This document shows positions 12,801-26,200 of a stretch of DNA of 64,000 nucleotides, piece by piece. The stretch covers positions 4,402,001 to 4,466,000 of the forward strand of contig CM082580.2 in assembly GCA_040954595.2 (NCBI GenBank). Direction: 5' to 3'. Positions within the stretch are counted from its first letter, which is position 1; every line of letters starts with the position of its first letter. Position numbers and translations under genes: made by a program. The stretch comes from Balanoglossus misakiensis. Its lineage: Eukaryota > Hemichordata. The notes under the pieces were generated by a model. It made no database searches. It was given only the letters and a program-made list of their open reading frames with translations, and was not told the origin of the DNA.

Positions 12801-14421
12801 GTATCGTATCTATGATATAACTTGAAGTCTAATATATATTTGGTGTGTCATTTTATAAACAGACTACCTGCGGAATCCGGACATGCAAATGGAGGATATT
12901 CTTGATGATTTTATCGGATTCTTCTTTGGAGGTAAATAACAGCTTTGTTGCTTTAGTTACAACCGGTCTCTTTAGATTTTCAAATTGTTATTACGAGATC
13001 ATCAAATTTCAACCTTCTAAAACTTGCGATGGTCACGTGATGGCGATGATATCGTATAGTAATGTTACAAGTCTTCTTTAAACCCTTATCTTTCGAAAGC
13101 AAGCGCTTCATTCAACGTTTGTCCTTTTGTGCCTCCGCAGGTCAGGAGACCACGGCCAACGAGCTGTCGTTCACATTAATGGAACTACTGAGGTGCCCGG
13201 AAATTGAACACAGGCGAGTAACTGGCGGGCACTTGGAATTATCACGATGTGGTGTTCCCGTGAACTCAGACACTCAGATCCCAATTCTAATCGATTATGA
13301 TGTCGTATTCAGCAAATTTGCCCCATATTGCGAACAGTTTGAAACATGCATGAAATGGCTGTGTATCCTATGTATGCCGCTGGCAACCGTCGACCATAGC
13401 TTAGCCCCTTCCGAACGGAACAGCCAAAAATTAGCAAAGGTAAAGACGGCGCCTACAAAATGTAACGACACACAGCAAGTCCGATCACAAAGGCACATTT
13501 AGGTCAAACCAGGTCCGTCTTTTGATATTATTTTTCAGAGTGAGAACGGAAATTGATTCTGTTCTAAATGGTAAAACGTTTGTGGAGTATGAAGACATTG
13601 GTAAATTGTCGTACACGTCAAAGGTAACGTACTCATTTTCAAAACAAAAAATTCAAACCGAAGAAGAAGTCGATTCTAAAGTAAGGCTCATTTGATGCGA
13701 AGTTGAACACTGTCCCTCTGGTTCTGTTTATAGATATTGACATCGTAGCAGCAACTTGTTTACATGTGACATTTCACCATTGCAGGTGTTGAAGGAGTCT
13801 CTGAGGCTGTATCCACCTGTTACACGCATAATGCGCGAGAACACTAAAGATGAAGTGTTTGCTGGCATAATGGTACCCGCTCATAGTCCCATCATGGTAG
13901 GTCATTCCATGACCCCGCGGAATTCGCACTGATTTTGTTTTAGACAATCCCGACCAACAGATCGCCATAGTATACAATTGAATGTTGAATTTTGAATGAA
14001 CTGCGGGTCAAAAGACCATCGCACTTTACCACGTTGACAGTTGCATAATCTCAACAATTAACTTCAAAGTGCACATTGAGGATATCACAGAGTCTTCAGA
14101 TCCAGTGTAAAGTCTCAGTTGCACAATTAAATCGTGTGCTCCTGTCTCCGTTGCTTTCTCAGCTTAGTACATATGTCATGAGCAGGATGGAAGAATTCTT
14201 TGAAGACCCGCTTGTGTTTAACCCTGACAGATTTGATGAAACAGAAACAAAGTAAGTCATCAAATGAATGTATGTATGTATGTATGTATGTATGTATGTA
14301 TGTATGTATGTATGTATGTATGTATGTATGTATGTATGTATGTATGTATGTATGTATGTATGTATGTATGTATGTATGTATGTATGTATGTATGTATGTA
14401 TGTGTGTATGTGTGTGTGTGT

Positions 14422-14507
<86 letters not shown>

Positions 14508-14872
14508 CTATGTATGTACTAAGCCATTTTGTATTTTCTTTCTCAGAACCATGTACATGTACGCATATTTCCCATTTTCTCTCGGTCCCCGCAACTGCAT
14601 TGGGAAAGCCTTTGCAGAGGTAAGAAGGCCGTCATTTGAAATCTGCACAGAATTTGACAACCTTTTCTTTGATCATCTGCGTAGAAATATCAACTAACAA
14701 TCCGTTGTTTAATAACGCAATCTTTCAGATTGAAGCCAAGTTGATATTGGCTAGATTGTTGACGGAGTTCGATTTCACATGGTTGCCCGACCAGTCATAT
14801 GACATACTGGATCTTGTGACAACTAGGCCAAAGGATGGCTGCCAAACGTACATCAAGATTCGTGATAAGTGA
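9813..14872 (+). CDS. Cytochrome P450, CYP46-like (cholesterol 24-hydroxylase type)
   Basis: Fourteen exons join in frame: 9813-9964, 10185-10262, 10772-10853, 11102-11262, 11523-11661, 11997-12110, 12363-12519, 12863-12931, 13141-13213, 13539-13623, 13786-13896, 14163-14251, 14547-14619 and 14729-14872. They give 508 residues, close to vertebrate CYP46A1 (about 500). A hydrophobic N-terminal anchor (residues ~10-35) is followed by the Pro-rich hinge 'HIPGPKR', a C-helix WxxxR (WLRTR), the I-helix oxygen-activation motif GGQETT, the K-helix ESLR, the 'FNPDRF' segment and the haem loop 'FPFSLGPRNCIGKAF' with its Cys thiolate. The hinge ('SFLLGN') and haem regions look most like CYP46, an ER-bound sterol hydroxylase in vertebrates; the substrate here is unknown. 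An alternative exon-7 donor at 12567 also keeps phase. The gene looks intact. Confidence 0.88.
13214..13538 (+). other. Non-canonical GC-AG intron in the P450 gene
   Basis: Exon 9 must end at 13213 to read PEIEH-R into exon 10 (VRTEID) in frame, which places a GC donor ('ag|gcgagt') opposite a normal 'tttttcag' acceptor. The nearby GT at 13218-13219 would break the frame or hit an immediate TGA. Confidence 0.7.
14267..14518. repeat. (TGTA)n / (TG)n microsatellite filling P450 intron 12
   Basis: About 34 ATGT tetranucleotides run into about 50 GT dinucleotides. The tract starts 15 bases after the splice donor at 14252 and ends about 28 bases before the acceptor at 14546, so it makes up most of the 295-bp intron. 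The open frames through it are artefacts. Confidence 0.97.
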
Positions 14873-15849
14873 TGCAGTACAGAACACCCAACAAGTGATT
14901 TCCCCTGTGATTAGACATGCTATATTTGCAACTATATCTCGCTTGCTGTATAAAATAGGGTAGTATGTGGAAAGTTTTTGAGAGAAATCTGGTTGGTTTA
15001 AAGAAAATTTTAGATTAGCCTATATGTCATTTATACAAGTATGTTAATTGTAGTGCTATATTTGCATATGTGAATTGAGAACTTTTTGTGATTTTTTTTG
15101 CATATGGGTATATCAGCGGAAACAGAACTATCTAGAAAAGATTTTTTTCTTTAAGTGTGAACAGCGTACATGGAATAGCATAGGAGTTTGAAGTTAGTCT
15201 TGAACATGCAGTTGGTCAGTGGGACGACTTGTAAAAGGTCCAACTCTTGGCATCGTAGGCAACAGCTGCATATAGGTTATACCAAATTGAAAACAATCTC
15301 TTATACATTGTAATTAGTCGTTTGTTGATTTTCACAATTCCATATGTAATCGACACCTCGTATAACCCATAGTTAATTTGAAACCAAGATCTGTTTAAAA
15401 AAAGATCAATTAATTAATAAAAATCACAAATAAGACTTTTTCAGCAAAACAGTTCACAACTGTACATGCGGTGATGTTAAAATTCTATTTCGCTGAGAAT
15501 GTGAATTCAAAATTGTAACATCAAACTACGTACACTCAGTGGCCAAAAATTTTAGGAGCCCACAAGCTGGTACTCTGATCGTAACAAGCTTTATTTTTAT
15601 ATGTCGTGATCGGTCTTCCAAAGTTCATGGAGCTGGTACAACCGTGCATGCACCACAGACCTCCATGCAGTACTGAGGTAGTTTCAAAATCGTAGTTTCA
15701 GAGGACGCGATCACAGTGATTGAAGTCGCAAGATACAGTTCCGAAAATAATAGTTTCGTAGAGCGCAGCCAGCGGTAGAATTGGGACAGGACCCTGGAAC
15801 TGGACCATCCAGGTGAGGGAAAACGAGCATCACAATACCGGAAGTAAAT
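14873..15849. other. 3' flank of the P450 gene and intergenic sequence
   Basis: No further exon is seen. AATAAA occurs near 15416 and could be the polyadenylation signal. At about 15536-15560 'actcagtggccaaaaatttt' resembles the terminal sequence of Tc1/mariner transposons, but no transposase or second terminus is visible. Confidence 0.4.
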
Positions 15850-16375
15850 ATCAAAGACACACACTTTAACAATACTAGTAATACGTAACTTTCAAAACTT
15901 GCCAAGTATGAAAATAAAATGGAAATTTTGTACTCATATGCCAACACTCTAGTTTCAATAGTCTATGACATTACAGAATGGTTTTGTAGTGACAAAACAT
16001 GTATTTTTGCAAGGAAACTTAGATAAAGTCTATAGACCTGGCCCCTGAGAATAAAAGAAACATGAAGTGTGCAATATATAATGTGAAAAAATGTGTAACC
16101 AAGTAACATTGACTTCATGTGTCATCAGTAATGCTATTAACTCTTTTTTTTACTAAACATAACATGGAATTGTTCATGTGTCAAGTGATAATCAAGTATT
16201 TATAATGTAAAATTGAAAGTATCATCTTTGATAAACAGGTAAATATATACATTCTTTGTCATTTATGGATTCACTTTTAAAAACTCTCAATATTGCCATG
16301 AAGAATATAACCGTACTCTTCTGAAAATATAGTATATGAGATATTTTCATAAAACCTTTGAATTTTTAAAAAAAT
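15850..16375. repeat. Right member of the ~0.5-kb direct repeat pair
   Basis: Same orientation and landmark order as 8505-9010, including 'ataaaatggaaattttgtac', 'agacctggcccctga' and 'tattttcataaaacctttga', with scattered substitutions and indels. The pair brackets the complete P450 gene. Confidence 0.75.
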
Positions 16376-17433
16376 GTGAAAAAGTTCATGTTGTATAATA
16401 CATATCTAGGAATACTACAAACTGTTTAGGCAACTTAAAATACCCTGACAAACATCTTTAAATCATTTTCCTTATTGTTATTTATTTTCACCCTCACTTG
16501 GGAATATTCCACAACATCTGGTAGTGTCACCCACTACCGCAGCAAAAAATTTGGGGGTTTCCACTTTGTTGTAAAGCATATCACCATGGATGATCCTGTT
16601 AACTACCTGCTAATATGCTAATATGAATATATGAATGTTTCTAAAGTTGAATAAGAACCCCCCCCCACTTACTTTGTGAAACTTGTTAGAAACATAGATG
16701 TCATCTGAATTAAACTATATTTAGAAACACCTCATTTAGAAACACCTCATAGTGTTTTATCACAAAACAATACATATTGCATATTAATGACCTTTTCTAA
16801 TAAGTGATTACCGATATTAATTTGATGAATGATAGTTTAAAGACTAATCTTACTGAGATGTAACGATACAATAAAACTATTTTAGAGTCACCTAATAGTG
16901 GTTCATCATTTAACAGTAGAGATAGCAGATTGATGGGTAAATTAATAAAAAAATACAAATTGGTAATACAACCAAACCTTCACATCATTGAACTCCCAAA
17001 ACTCTGAAATGAGAAAGGTACACTTGGATGAAAAACATGCCTTCATCAAATAATTTCATTGGCATTTTCAAAACTATTTGACCAAGGCCTATCCCATACA
17101 GTGGCTAATCTGGTTACATGTTTAATGTGAATATGAATGCAACTAAAACAAAAAAATGTTATATATGAAGTGTGCCTGCATCTTGTTACATATATAGTGA
17201 CAAATACAAACCCATTACTTTACTTTTTTGTCTAAGATATATGTCATATTCATATCTAAATTTTCATTTTGTCCATTCCGGTTGTTCCAATAATAGAATT
17301 AGCTTTGCACTGTCAATCATACACATTGCACACAAATAACACTGAAAAGTAAATGGGTTTCTCTATTTCTTTATGTAAATCTAATATCACAAGCTAAATC
17401 TTTGTGAATTACAGAGAAGATATATAATACTTT
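16376..17433. other. AT-rich intergenic sequence, no gene seen
   Basis: I see no exon. It holds a short C run near 16660 and a local duplication of 'ttagaaacacctcat' (about 16720-16750). Confidence 0.55.
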
Positions 17434-17435
17434 TT

Positions 17436-17716
17436 GATGTATTTTCTTTGTTTCTTCATTCCTTTTGTTCTTTCTTTCTTTTTGTTTTCCTTCCTTTCCT
17501 TCCTTTCATCCTTCCTTCTTTCCTTCCTTCCTTCCTTCCTTCCTTTCTCTCTTTATTTCTCGCTTTTTCCTTCCTTTCCTTTTTTTCTTTCTTCCTTTCC
17601 TTTTTTTCTTTCTTTTTTCCTTGAATGAATGACTTAATGTTGCTTCCTTCATTATGCTAATGAATGACTTTAACAATCTAATGCTTTCATTCTATTTTCC
17701 TTCCTTCCTTTCCTTT

Positions 17717-17779
<63 letters not shown>

Positions 17780-17780
17780 G
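17436..17780. repeat. Pyrimidine microsatellites (TTCC/TTTC)
   Basis: Two tracts of TTCC/CCTT and TTTC repeats (about 17436-17625 and 17697-17780) are separated by a duplicated segment 'cattatgctaatgaatgact'. The open frames through them are low-complexity artefacts. Confidence 0.9.
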
Positions 17781-18139
17781 TGTTACTTTCCACATGTTAC
17801 TTCCTTCCTTTCTTCATTATGCTAATGAATGACTTTAACACTCTAATGGTTCCAAAGGCCTAGAATATTTGTTTGTGCCAGGTTTATCCTCTTTGATGGT
17901 ATTTGAGCCAATCTGACCACTTTTGGGCTGGTAGAATAAGACAATTGTACCTATTCTTTCTTCTACCTATTCATTTCTTCTATGTGATTATTCAGTGGCT
18001 GGTCGACCCATTCTCGCGCACCAGTCATCTATTTCCACTTCATGAAAAGAAGGCTCTGTCATATTAGGCCTACGCAAGGAATTCTCTATGTATGAGTGTA
18101 ATATACATGTAGCCAGTATATAGGAGTTGAAAATGAAGT

Positions 18140-19690
18140 TTTTTATATACAACCGGTACATTCCACATGTGCTCTTCGTTTGAAAGTCCGATTTTATACA
18201 TGCATGAAAATTGTCTTTTCCATGGCCATGCAGACACGTTATCCTATGGACAATACAGTGTGTCCACGATGTTATCTACTGTAGTACATCTACTCAACGT
18301 GCATTGATTTCCTTAGCGAATCCACTGAAGTCACCGGTACTGTACAGATATCTAGACAGGTCATATTAACTGACTTCACTAACTACTTGACTGCTCACAA
18401 TATTGATATTCTAAGTCTAATAAAACCACTCCTGACAATTTTCTAATTTAACACAACTCCTTTTGGGCAGGTAGAAGTAGAAAATTCTACCCAGACCTTC
18501 TTCTTTCTTATCTGTTTCTTCAGTTGCTGACCATATATAGCCACAATGAAAATAAAATCTCAATGCATTTTTCTGCATTTTCTATTTGTTGGACTACCTG
18601 CTATTTCTCAATCACCCGCCACTGTACAGATATGTAGACAGGTCGTACTAACTGACTTCACTAACTACTTGTCTGCTTACAATATTCATTTTCTCGGTCT
18701 AATAAAACCACTCCTGACAAATAACAATTGAAACTCAAAATCTAATGTAATGTGACAGTTTATCCTATGTTCCGTGTATTTTCCGTGTGTAAGTTGCAAG
18801 GTCGGGTTCTGTACATACATGAGAATTGTCTTTTCTGTAGCCATGCAGACATGTGATCCTGTGGACAGAGCAGTGTGTCCGCAATGTTGTTGTACATGTA
18901 CTCAACTCAATGATGAACCATGAGCGGTTCGAGCACAATCTTTTTGACCAGTTGGGTCTTCGTGAATCCAATGAAGTCACCGGTACTGTACAGATATTTA
19001 GATAGGTCATACTAACTGACTTCACTAACTACTTGACTGCTTACAATATTCATTTTCTAAGTCTAATAAAACCACTCCTGACAAATATCTACATAATACG
19101 ACTCCTTTTGGGCTTGTAGAACTATAGTATTTCTACCTTGACCTTCTTAAAATTCTTCCGATACCTTCTTCTTTCTTATCGGTTTATTACCTTCTTCTTC
19201 ATACTGACTGACTCCACTAACTACTTGACTGCTTACAATATTCAATTTCTAAGTCTAATAAAACCACTCCTGACAAATAACAATTGAAACTCAAAATCTA
19301 ATGTAATATGACAGTTTATCCTATGTTCCATGTATTTTCTGTGTGTCATAAGATTCAAGGTCCGATTTTGTACATATTTGAAAATTGCCTTTTCTGTAAC
19401 CGTGCAGACACGTGGTCCTTTGGACAAAGCAGTGTGTCCGCAATGTAATCAGTTGTACATGTTCTCAACTTGTCATGATTTACCAAGAGCGGTTCTAGCA
19501 CAATCCTTTTGACCAGTTGGGTCGTCGCGAATCTACTGAAGTCTCAAGTACTGTACAGATATCTTGAGAGGTCATACTAACTGACTTCACTAACTACTTG
19601 ACTGCTTACAATATTCATTTTCTAAGTCTAATAAAACCACTCCTGACAAATTACAATTCAAACTACAAATCTAATGTAATACAATCTTTC
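18140..19690. repeat. Diverged tandem repeat, about 0.56-0.6 kb per unit
   Basis: Three related units are anchored by 'cagtgtgtcc' at about 18256, 18871 and 19430. Each carries 'ccatgcagaca' or 'cgtgcagaca', and a recurrent block 'tctaataaaaccactcctga' occurs five times (about 18417, 18697, 19060, 19255 and 19627). Unit spacing is uneven, so internal duplications are nested. Open frames such as 18546-18731 are short and arise from repeat sequence. Confidence 0.65.
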
Positions 19691-20269
19691 TATAATTTAA
19701 GTTGCAAGGTAAATTTATTCGACTATGCGGGCTTCACAATGCCCAGTACAATTGCCCTTGCTGGTATTACGGAGCGTCTTGTCAGTTAGACGCTATACCT
19801 GTTTACCATATACTTTGCAACATCTTTTATGGTGTCCATCCAGAGATAACACTCTTCATGATATTCTGCTGATGTCACCACCAGTTATGATTTTCTTCTT
19901 GATAGTCACCTGTCACTTCTGATTTGTGGACAAAATATCATTCAAACCACGTTCTCATCAAACGGCCTGTGCTGGCATCAGTATTCCCCTGACCTTACAG
20001 CACTTGCAAGACTGCTATGGCGGAAATTAATCTCAACCACAAAGGTGGCACATGCAGTCAAACCCAGGTGTGCCAACTACCAACTCACATGGAACTTATG
20101 TGACTTAGCCTTTGGAAGCAGACATTCCCTGACATTGTCAGTGTTTGCACTACTCTGCCTCACATCGTCAGTTTGTGTACAAGTAACTGTCTTCATTTCT
20201 TAACAAACTTGGACTTGCATCATTTTCCTTCAGTGATAAAGCTTCAACGTTTTTTAGTGAAAGTGAATG
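19691..20269. other. Left flank of the giant satellite
   Basis: No exon is recognised. The sequence grades into very degenerate satellite units starting near 20270. Confidence 0.4.
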
Positions 20270-23200
20270 CCCCTGATCACCATGTTTGCAATCTCAGCAC
20301 CTACGGCAACACCTGGAATATGTTTCACACAGTCTAGGATGCGCCCCTGATCAAAATTGTATGCATCACAGGGCCATTGCTAACTTCTGGCTTTTGTTTT
20401 GCACAGTTTGGGATGCCATCCCAATCACATTGTGTTAAATCTCACCACCATTATCGCCAACTTCTGGCTTATGTTTCAACCACTCTGAAATGCGCCCTTG
20501 ATCACCATGTTACCAATCTTGGCATCACCGCCAACTTCTGGCATTATGTTTCAACTCAACCAGTGTGGGATGCGCTCCTGATCACCATGTTACCAATCTT
20601 GGCATCACCGCCAACTTCTGGCATTATGTTTCAACTCAACCAGTGTGGGATGCGCTCCTGATCACCATGTTACCAATCTCACCTTCACCGCCAACTTCTG
20701 GCATTATGTTTCAACTCAACCAGTGTGGGGTGCGCTCCTGATCACCATGTTACCAATCTCACCTTTACCGCCAACTTCTGGCATTATGTTTCAACTCAAC
20801 CAGTGTGGGGTGCGCTCCTGATCACCATGTTACCAATCTCACCTTCACCGCCAACTTCTGGCATTATGTTTCAACCAGTGTGGGATGCGCTCCTGATCAC
20901 CATGTTACCAATCTTGGCATCACCGCCAACTTCTGGCATTATGTTTCAACTCAACCAGTGTGGGATGCGCTCCTGATCACCATGTTACCAATCTCACCTT
21001 CACCGCCAACTTCTGGCATTATGTTTCAACTCAACCAGTGTGGGATGCGCTCCTGATCACCATGTTACCAATCTTGGCATCACCGCCAACTTCTGGCATT
21101 ATGTTTCAACTCAACCAGTGTGGGATGCGCTCCTGATCACCATGTTACCAATCTCACCTTCACCGCCAACTTCTGGCATTATGTTTCAACTCAACCAGTG
21201 TGGGATGCGCTCCTGATCACCATGTTACCAATCTTGGCATCACCGCCAACTTCTGGCATTATGTTTCAACTCAACCAGTGTGGGATGCGCTCCTGATCAC
21301 CATGTTACCAATCTCACCTTCACCGCCAACTTCTGGCATTATGTTTCAACTCAACCAGTGTGGGATGCGCTCCTGATCACCATGTTACCAATCTCACCTT
21401 CACCGCCAACTTCTGGCATTATGTTTCAACTCAACCAATGTGGGATACGATCCTGATCACCATGTTACCAATCTTGGCATCACCGCCAACTTCTGGCATT
21501 ATGTTTCAACTCAACCAGTGTGGGATGCGCTCCTGATCACCATGTTACCGATCTTGGCATCACCGCCAACTTCTGGCATTATGTTTCAACTCAACCAGTG
21601 TGGGATGCGCTCCCGATCACCATGTTACCAATTATGGCATCACCGCCAACTTCTGGCATTATGTTTCAACTCAACCAGTGTGGGATACGCTACTGATCAC
21701 CATGTTACCAATCTTGGCATCACCGCCAACTTCTGGCATTATGTTTCAACTCAACCAGTGTGGGATGCGCTCCTGATCACCATGTTACCAATCTCACCTT
21801 CACCGCCAACTTCTGGCATTATGTTTCAACTCAACCAGTGTGGGATGCGCTCCTGATCACCATGTTACCAATCTCACCTTCACCGCCAACTTCTGGCATT
21901 ATGTTTCAACTCAACCAGTGTGGGATGCGCTCCTGATCACCATGTTACCAATCTTGGCATCACCGCCAACTTCTGGCATTATGTTTCAACTCAACCAGTG
22001 TGGGATGCGCTCCTGATCACCATGTTACCAATCTTGGCATCACCGCCAACTTCTGGCATTATGTTTCAACTCAACCAATGTGGGATACGCTCCTGATCAC
22101 CATGTTACCAATCTCACCTTCACCGCCAACTTCTGGCATTATGTTTCAACTCAACCAGTGTGGGATGCGCTCCTGATCACCATGTTACAAATCTTGGCAT
22201 CACCGCCAACTTCTGGCATTATGTTTCAACTCAACCAATGTGGGATACGCTCCTGATCACCATGTTACCAATCTCACCTTCACCGCCAACTTCTGGCATT
22301 ATGTTTCAACTCAACCAGTGTGGGATGCGCTCCTGATCACCATGTTACCAATCTTGGCATCACCGCCAACTTCTGGCATTATGTTTCAACTCAACCAGTG
22401 TGGGATGCGCTCCTGATCACCATGTTACCAATCTTGGCATCACCGCCAACTTCTGGCATTATGTTTCAACTCAACCAATGTGGGATACGCTCCTGATCAC
22501 CATGTTACCAATCTCACCTTCACCGCCAACTTCTGGCATTATGTTTCAACTCAACCAGTGTGGGATGCGCTCCTGATCACCATGTTACCAATCTTGGCAT
22601 CACCGCCAACTTCTGGCATTATGTTTCAACTCAACCAGTGTGGGATGCGCTCCTGATCACCATGTTACCAATCTCACCTTCACCGCCAACTTCTGGCATT
22701 ATGTTTCAACTCAACCAGTGTGGGATGCGCTCCTGATCACCATGTTACCAATCTCACCTTCACCGCCAACTTCTGGCATTATGTTTCAACTCAACCAGTG
22801 TGGGATGCGCTCCTGATCACCATGTTACCAATCTTGGCATCACCGCCAACTTCTGGCATTATGTTTCAACTCAACCAGTGTGGGATGCGCTCCTGATCAC
22901 CATGTTACCAATCTTGGCATCACCGCCAACTTCTGGCATTATGTTTCAACTCAACCAATGTGGGATACGCTCCTGATCACCATGTTACCAATCTCACCTT
23001 CACCGCCAACTTCTGGCATTATGTTTCAACTCAACCAGTGTGGGATGCGCTCCTGATCACCATGTTACCAATCTCACCTTCACCGCCAACTTCTGGCATT
23101 ATGTTTCAACTCAACCAATGTGGGATACGCTCCTGATCACCATGTTACCAATCTTGGCATCACCGCCAACTTCTGGCATTATGTTTCAACTCAACCAGTG

Positions 23201-26200
23201 TGGGATGCGCTCCTGATCACCATGTTACCAATCTTGGCATCACCGCCAACTTCTGGCATTATGTTTCAACTCAACCAGTGTGGGATGCGCTCCTGATTAC
23301 CATGTTACCAATCTTGGCATCACCGCCAACTTCTGGCATTATGTTTCAACTCAACCAGTGTGGGATACGCTCCTGATCACCATGTTACCAATCTTGGCAT
23401 CACCGCCAACTTCTGGCATTATGTTTCAACTCAACCAGTGTGGGATGCGCTCCTGATCACCATGTTACCAATCTTGGCATCACCGCCAACTTCTGGCATT
23501 ATGTTTCAACTCAACCAATGTGGGATACGCTCCTGATCACCATGTTACCAATCTCACCTTCACCGCCAACTTCTGGCATTATGTTTCAACTCAACCAGTG
23601 TGGGATGCGCTCCTGATCACCATGTTACCAATCTTGGCATCACCGCCAACTTCTGGCATTATGTTTCAACTCAACCAGTGTGGGATGCGCTCCTGATCAC
23701 CATGTTACCAATCTTGGCATCACCGCCAACTTCTGGCATTATGTTTCAACTCAACCAGTGTGGGATACGCTCCTGATCACCATGTTACCAATCTTGGCAT
23801 CACCGCCAACTTCTGGCATTATGTTTCAACTCAACCAGTGTGGGATACGCTCCTGATCACCATGTTACCAATCTTGGCATCACCGCCAACTTCTGGCATT
23901 ATGTTTCAACTCAACCAGTGTGGGATACGCTCCTGATCACCATGTTACCAATCTCACCTTCACCGCCAACTTCTGGCATTATGTTTCAACTCAACCAGTG
24001 TGGGATGCGCTCCTGATCACCATGTTACCAATCTTGGCATCACCGCCAACTTCTGGCATTATGTTTCAACTCAACCAGTGTGGGATGCGCTCCTGATCAC
24101 CATGTTACCAATCTTGGCATCACCGCCAACTTCTGGCATTATGTTTCAACTCAACCAGTGTGGGATGCGCTCCTGATCACCATGTTACCAATCTTGGCAT
24201 CACCGCCAACTTCTGGCATTATGTTTCAACTCAACCAATGTGGGATACGCTCCTGATCACCATGTTACCAATCTCACCTTCACCGCCAACTTCTGGCATT
24301 ATGTTTCAACTCAACCAGTGTGGGATGCGCTCCTGATCACCATGTTACCAATCTCACCTTCACCGCCAACTTCTGGCATTATGTTTCAACTCAACCAATG
24401 TGGGATACGCTCCTGATCACCATGTTACCAATCTTGGCATCACCGCCAACTTCTGGCATTATGTTTCAACTCAACCAGTGTGGGATGCGCTCCTGATCAC
24501 CATGTTACCAATCTTGGCATCACCGCCAACTTCTGGCATTATGTTTCAACTCAACCAGTGTGGGATACGCTCCTGATCACCATGTTACCAATCTTGGCAT
24601 CACCGCCAACTTCTGGCATTATGTTTCAACTCAACCAGTGTGGGATGCGCTCCTGATCACCATGTTACCAATCTTGGCATCACCGCCAACTTCTGGCATT
24701 ATGTTTCAACTCAACCAATGTGGGATACGCTCCTGATCACCATGTTACCAATCTCACCTTCACCGCCAACTTCTGGCATTATGTTTCAACTCAACCAGTG
24801 TGGGATGCGCTCCTGATCACCATGTTACCAATCTTGGCATCACCGCCAACTTCTGGCATTATGTTTCAACTCAACCAGTGTGGGATGCGCTCCTGATCAC
24901 CATGTTACCAATCTTGGCATCACCGCCAACTTCTGGCATTATGTTTCAACTCAACCAGTGTGGGATACGCTCCTGATCACCATGTTACCAATCTTGGCAT
25001 CACCGCCAACTTCTGGCATTATGTTTCAACTCAACCAGTGTGGGATGCGCTCCTGATCACCATGTTACCAATCTTGGCATCACCGCCAACTTCTGGCATT
25101 ATGTTTCAACTCAACCAGTGTGGGATACGCTCCTGATCACCATGTTACCAATCTTGGCATCACCGCCAACTTCTGGCATTATGTTTCAACTCAACCAGTG
25201 TGGGATGCGCTCCTGATCACCATGTTACCAATCTTGGCATCACCGCCAACTTCTGGCATTATGTTTCAACTCAACCAATGTGGGATACGCTCCTGATCAC
25301 CATGTTACCAATCTCACCTTCACCGCCAACTTCTGGCATTATGTTTCAACTCAACCAGTGTGGGATGCGCTCCTGATCACCATGTTACCAATCTCACCTT
25401 CACCGCCAACTTCTGGCATTATGTTTCAACTCAACCAGTGTGGGATGCGCTCCTGATCACCATGTTACCAATTATGGCATCACCGCCAACTTCTGGCATT
25501 ATGTTTCAACTCAACCAGTGTGGGATGCGCTCCTGATCACCATGTTACCAATCACACCTTCACCGCCAACTTCTGGCATTATGTTTCAACTCAACCAGTG
25601 TGGGATGCGCTCCTGATCACCATGTTACCAATTATGGCATCACCGCCAACTTCTGGCATTATGTTTCAACTCAACCAGTGTGGGATGCGCTCCTGATCAC
25701 CGTGTTACCAATCTCACCTTCACCGCCAACTTCTGGCATTATGTTTCAACTCAACCAGTGTGGGATGCGCTCCTGTTCACCATGTTACCAATCTCACCTT
25801 CACCGCCAACTTCTGGCATTATGTTTCAACTCAACCAGTGTGGGATGCGCTCCTGATCACCATGTTACCAATCACACCTTCACCGCCAACTTCTGGCATT
25901 ATGTTTCAACTCAACCAGTGTGGGATACGCTCCTGATCACCATGTTACCAATCACACCTTCACCGCCAACTTCTGGCATTATGTTTCAACTCAACCAGTG
26001 TGGGATGCGCTCCTGATCACCATGTTACCAATCTCACCTTTACCGCCAACTTCTGGCATTATGTTTCAACTCAACCAATGCTGGATACGCTCCTGATCAC
26101 CATGTTACCAATCTCACCTTCACCGCCAACTTCTGGCATTATGTTTCAATTCAACCAGTGTGGGATGCGCTCCTGATCACCATGTTACCAATCACACCTT

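Noticed and set aside
14200-14697. Cys/Tyr/Val/Met-rich open frames
   Set aside because: They are translations of the TGTA/TG microsatellite in P450 intron 12.
18546-18731. Short open frame with a hydrophobic start
   Set aside because: It lies within a diverged tandem repeat; sister units do not conserve the frame.
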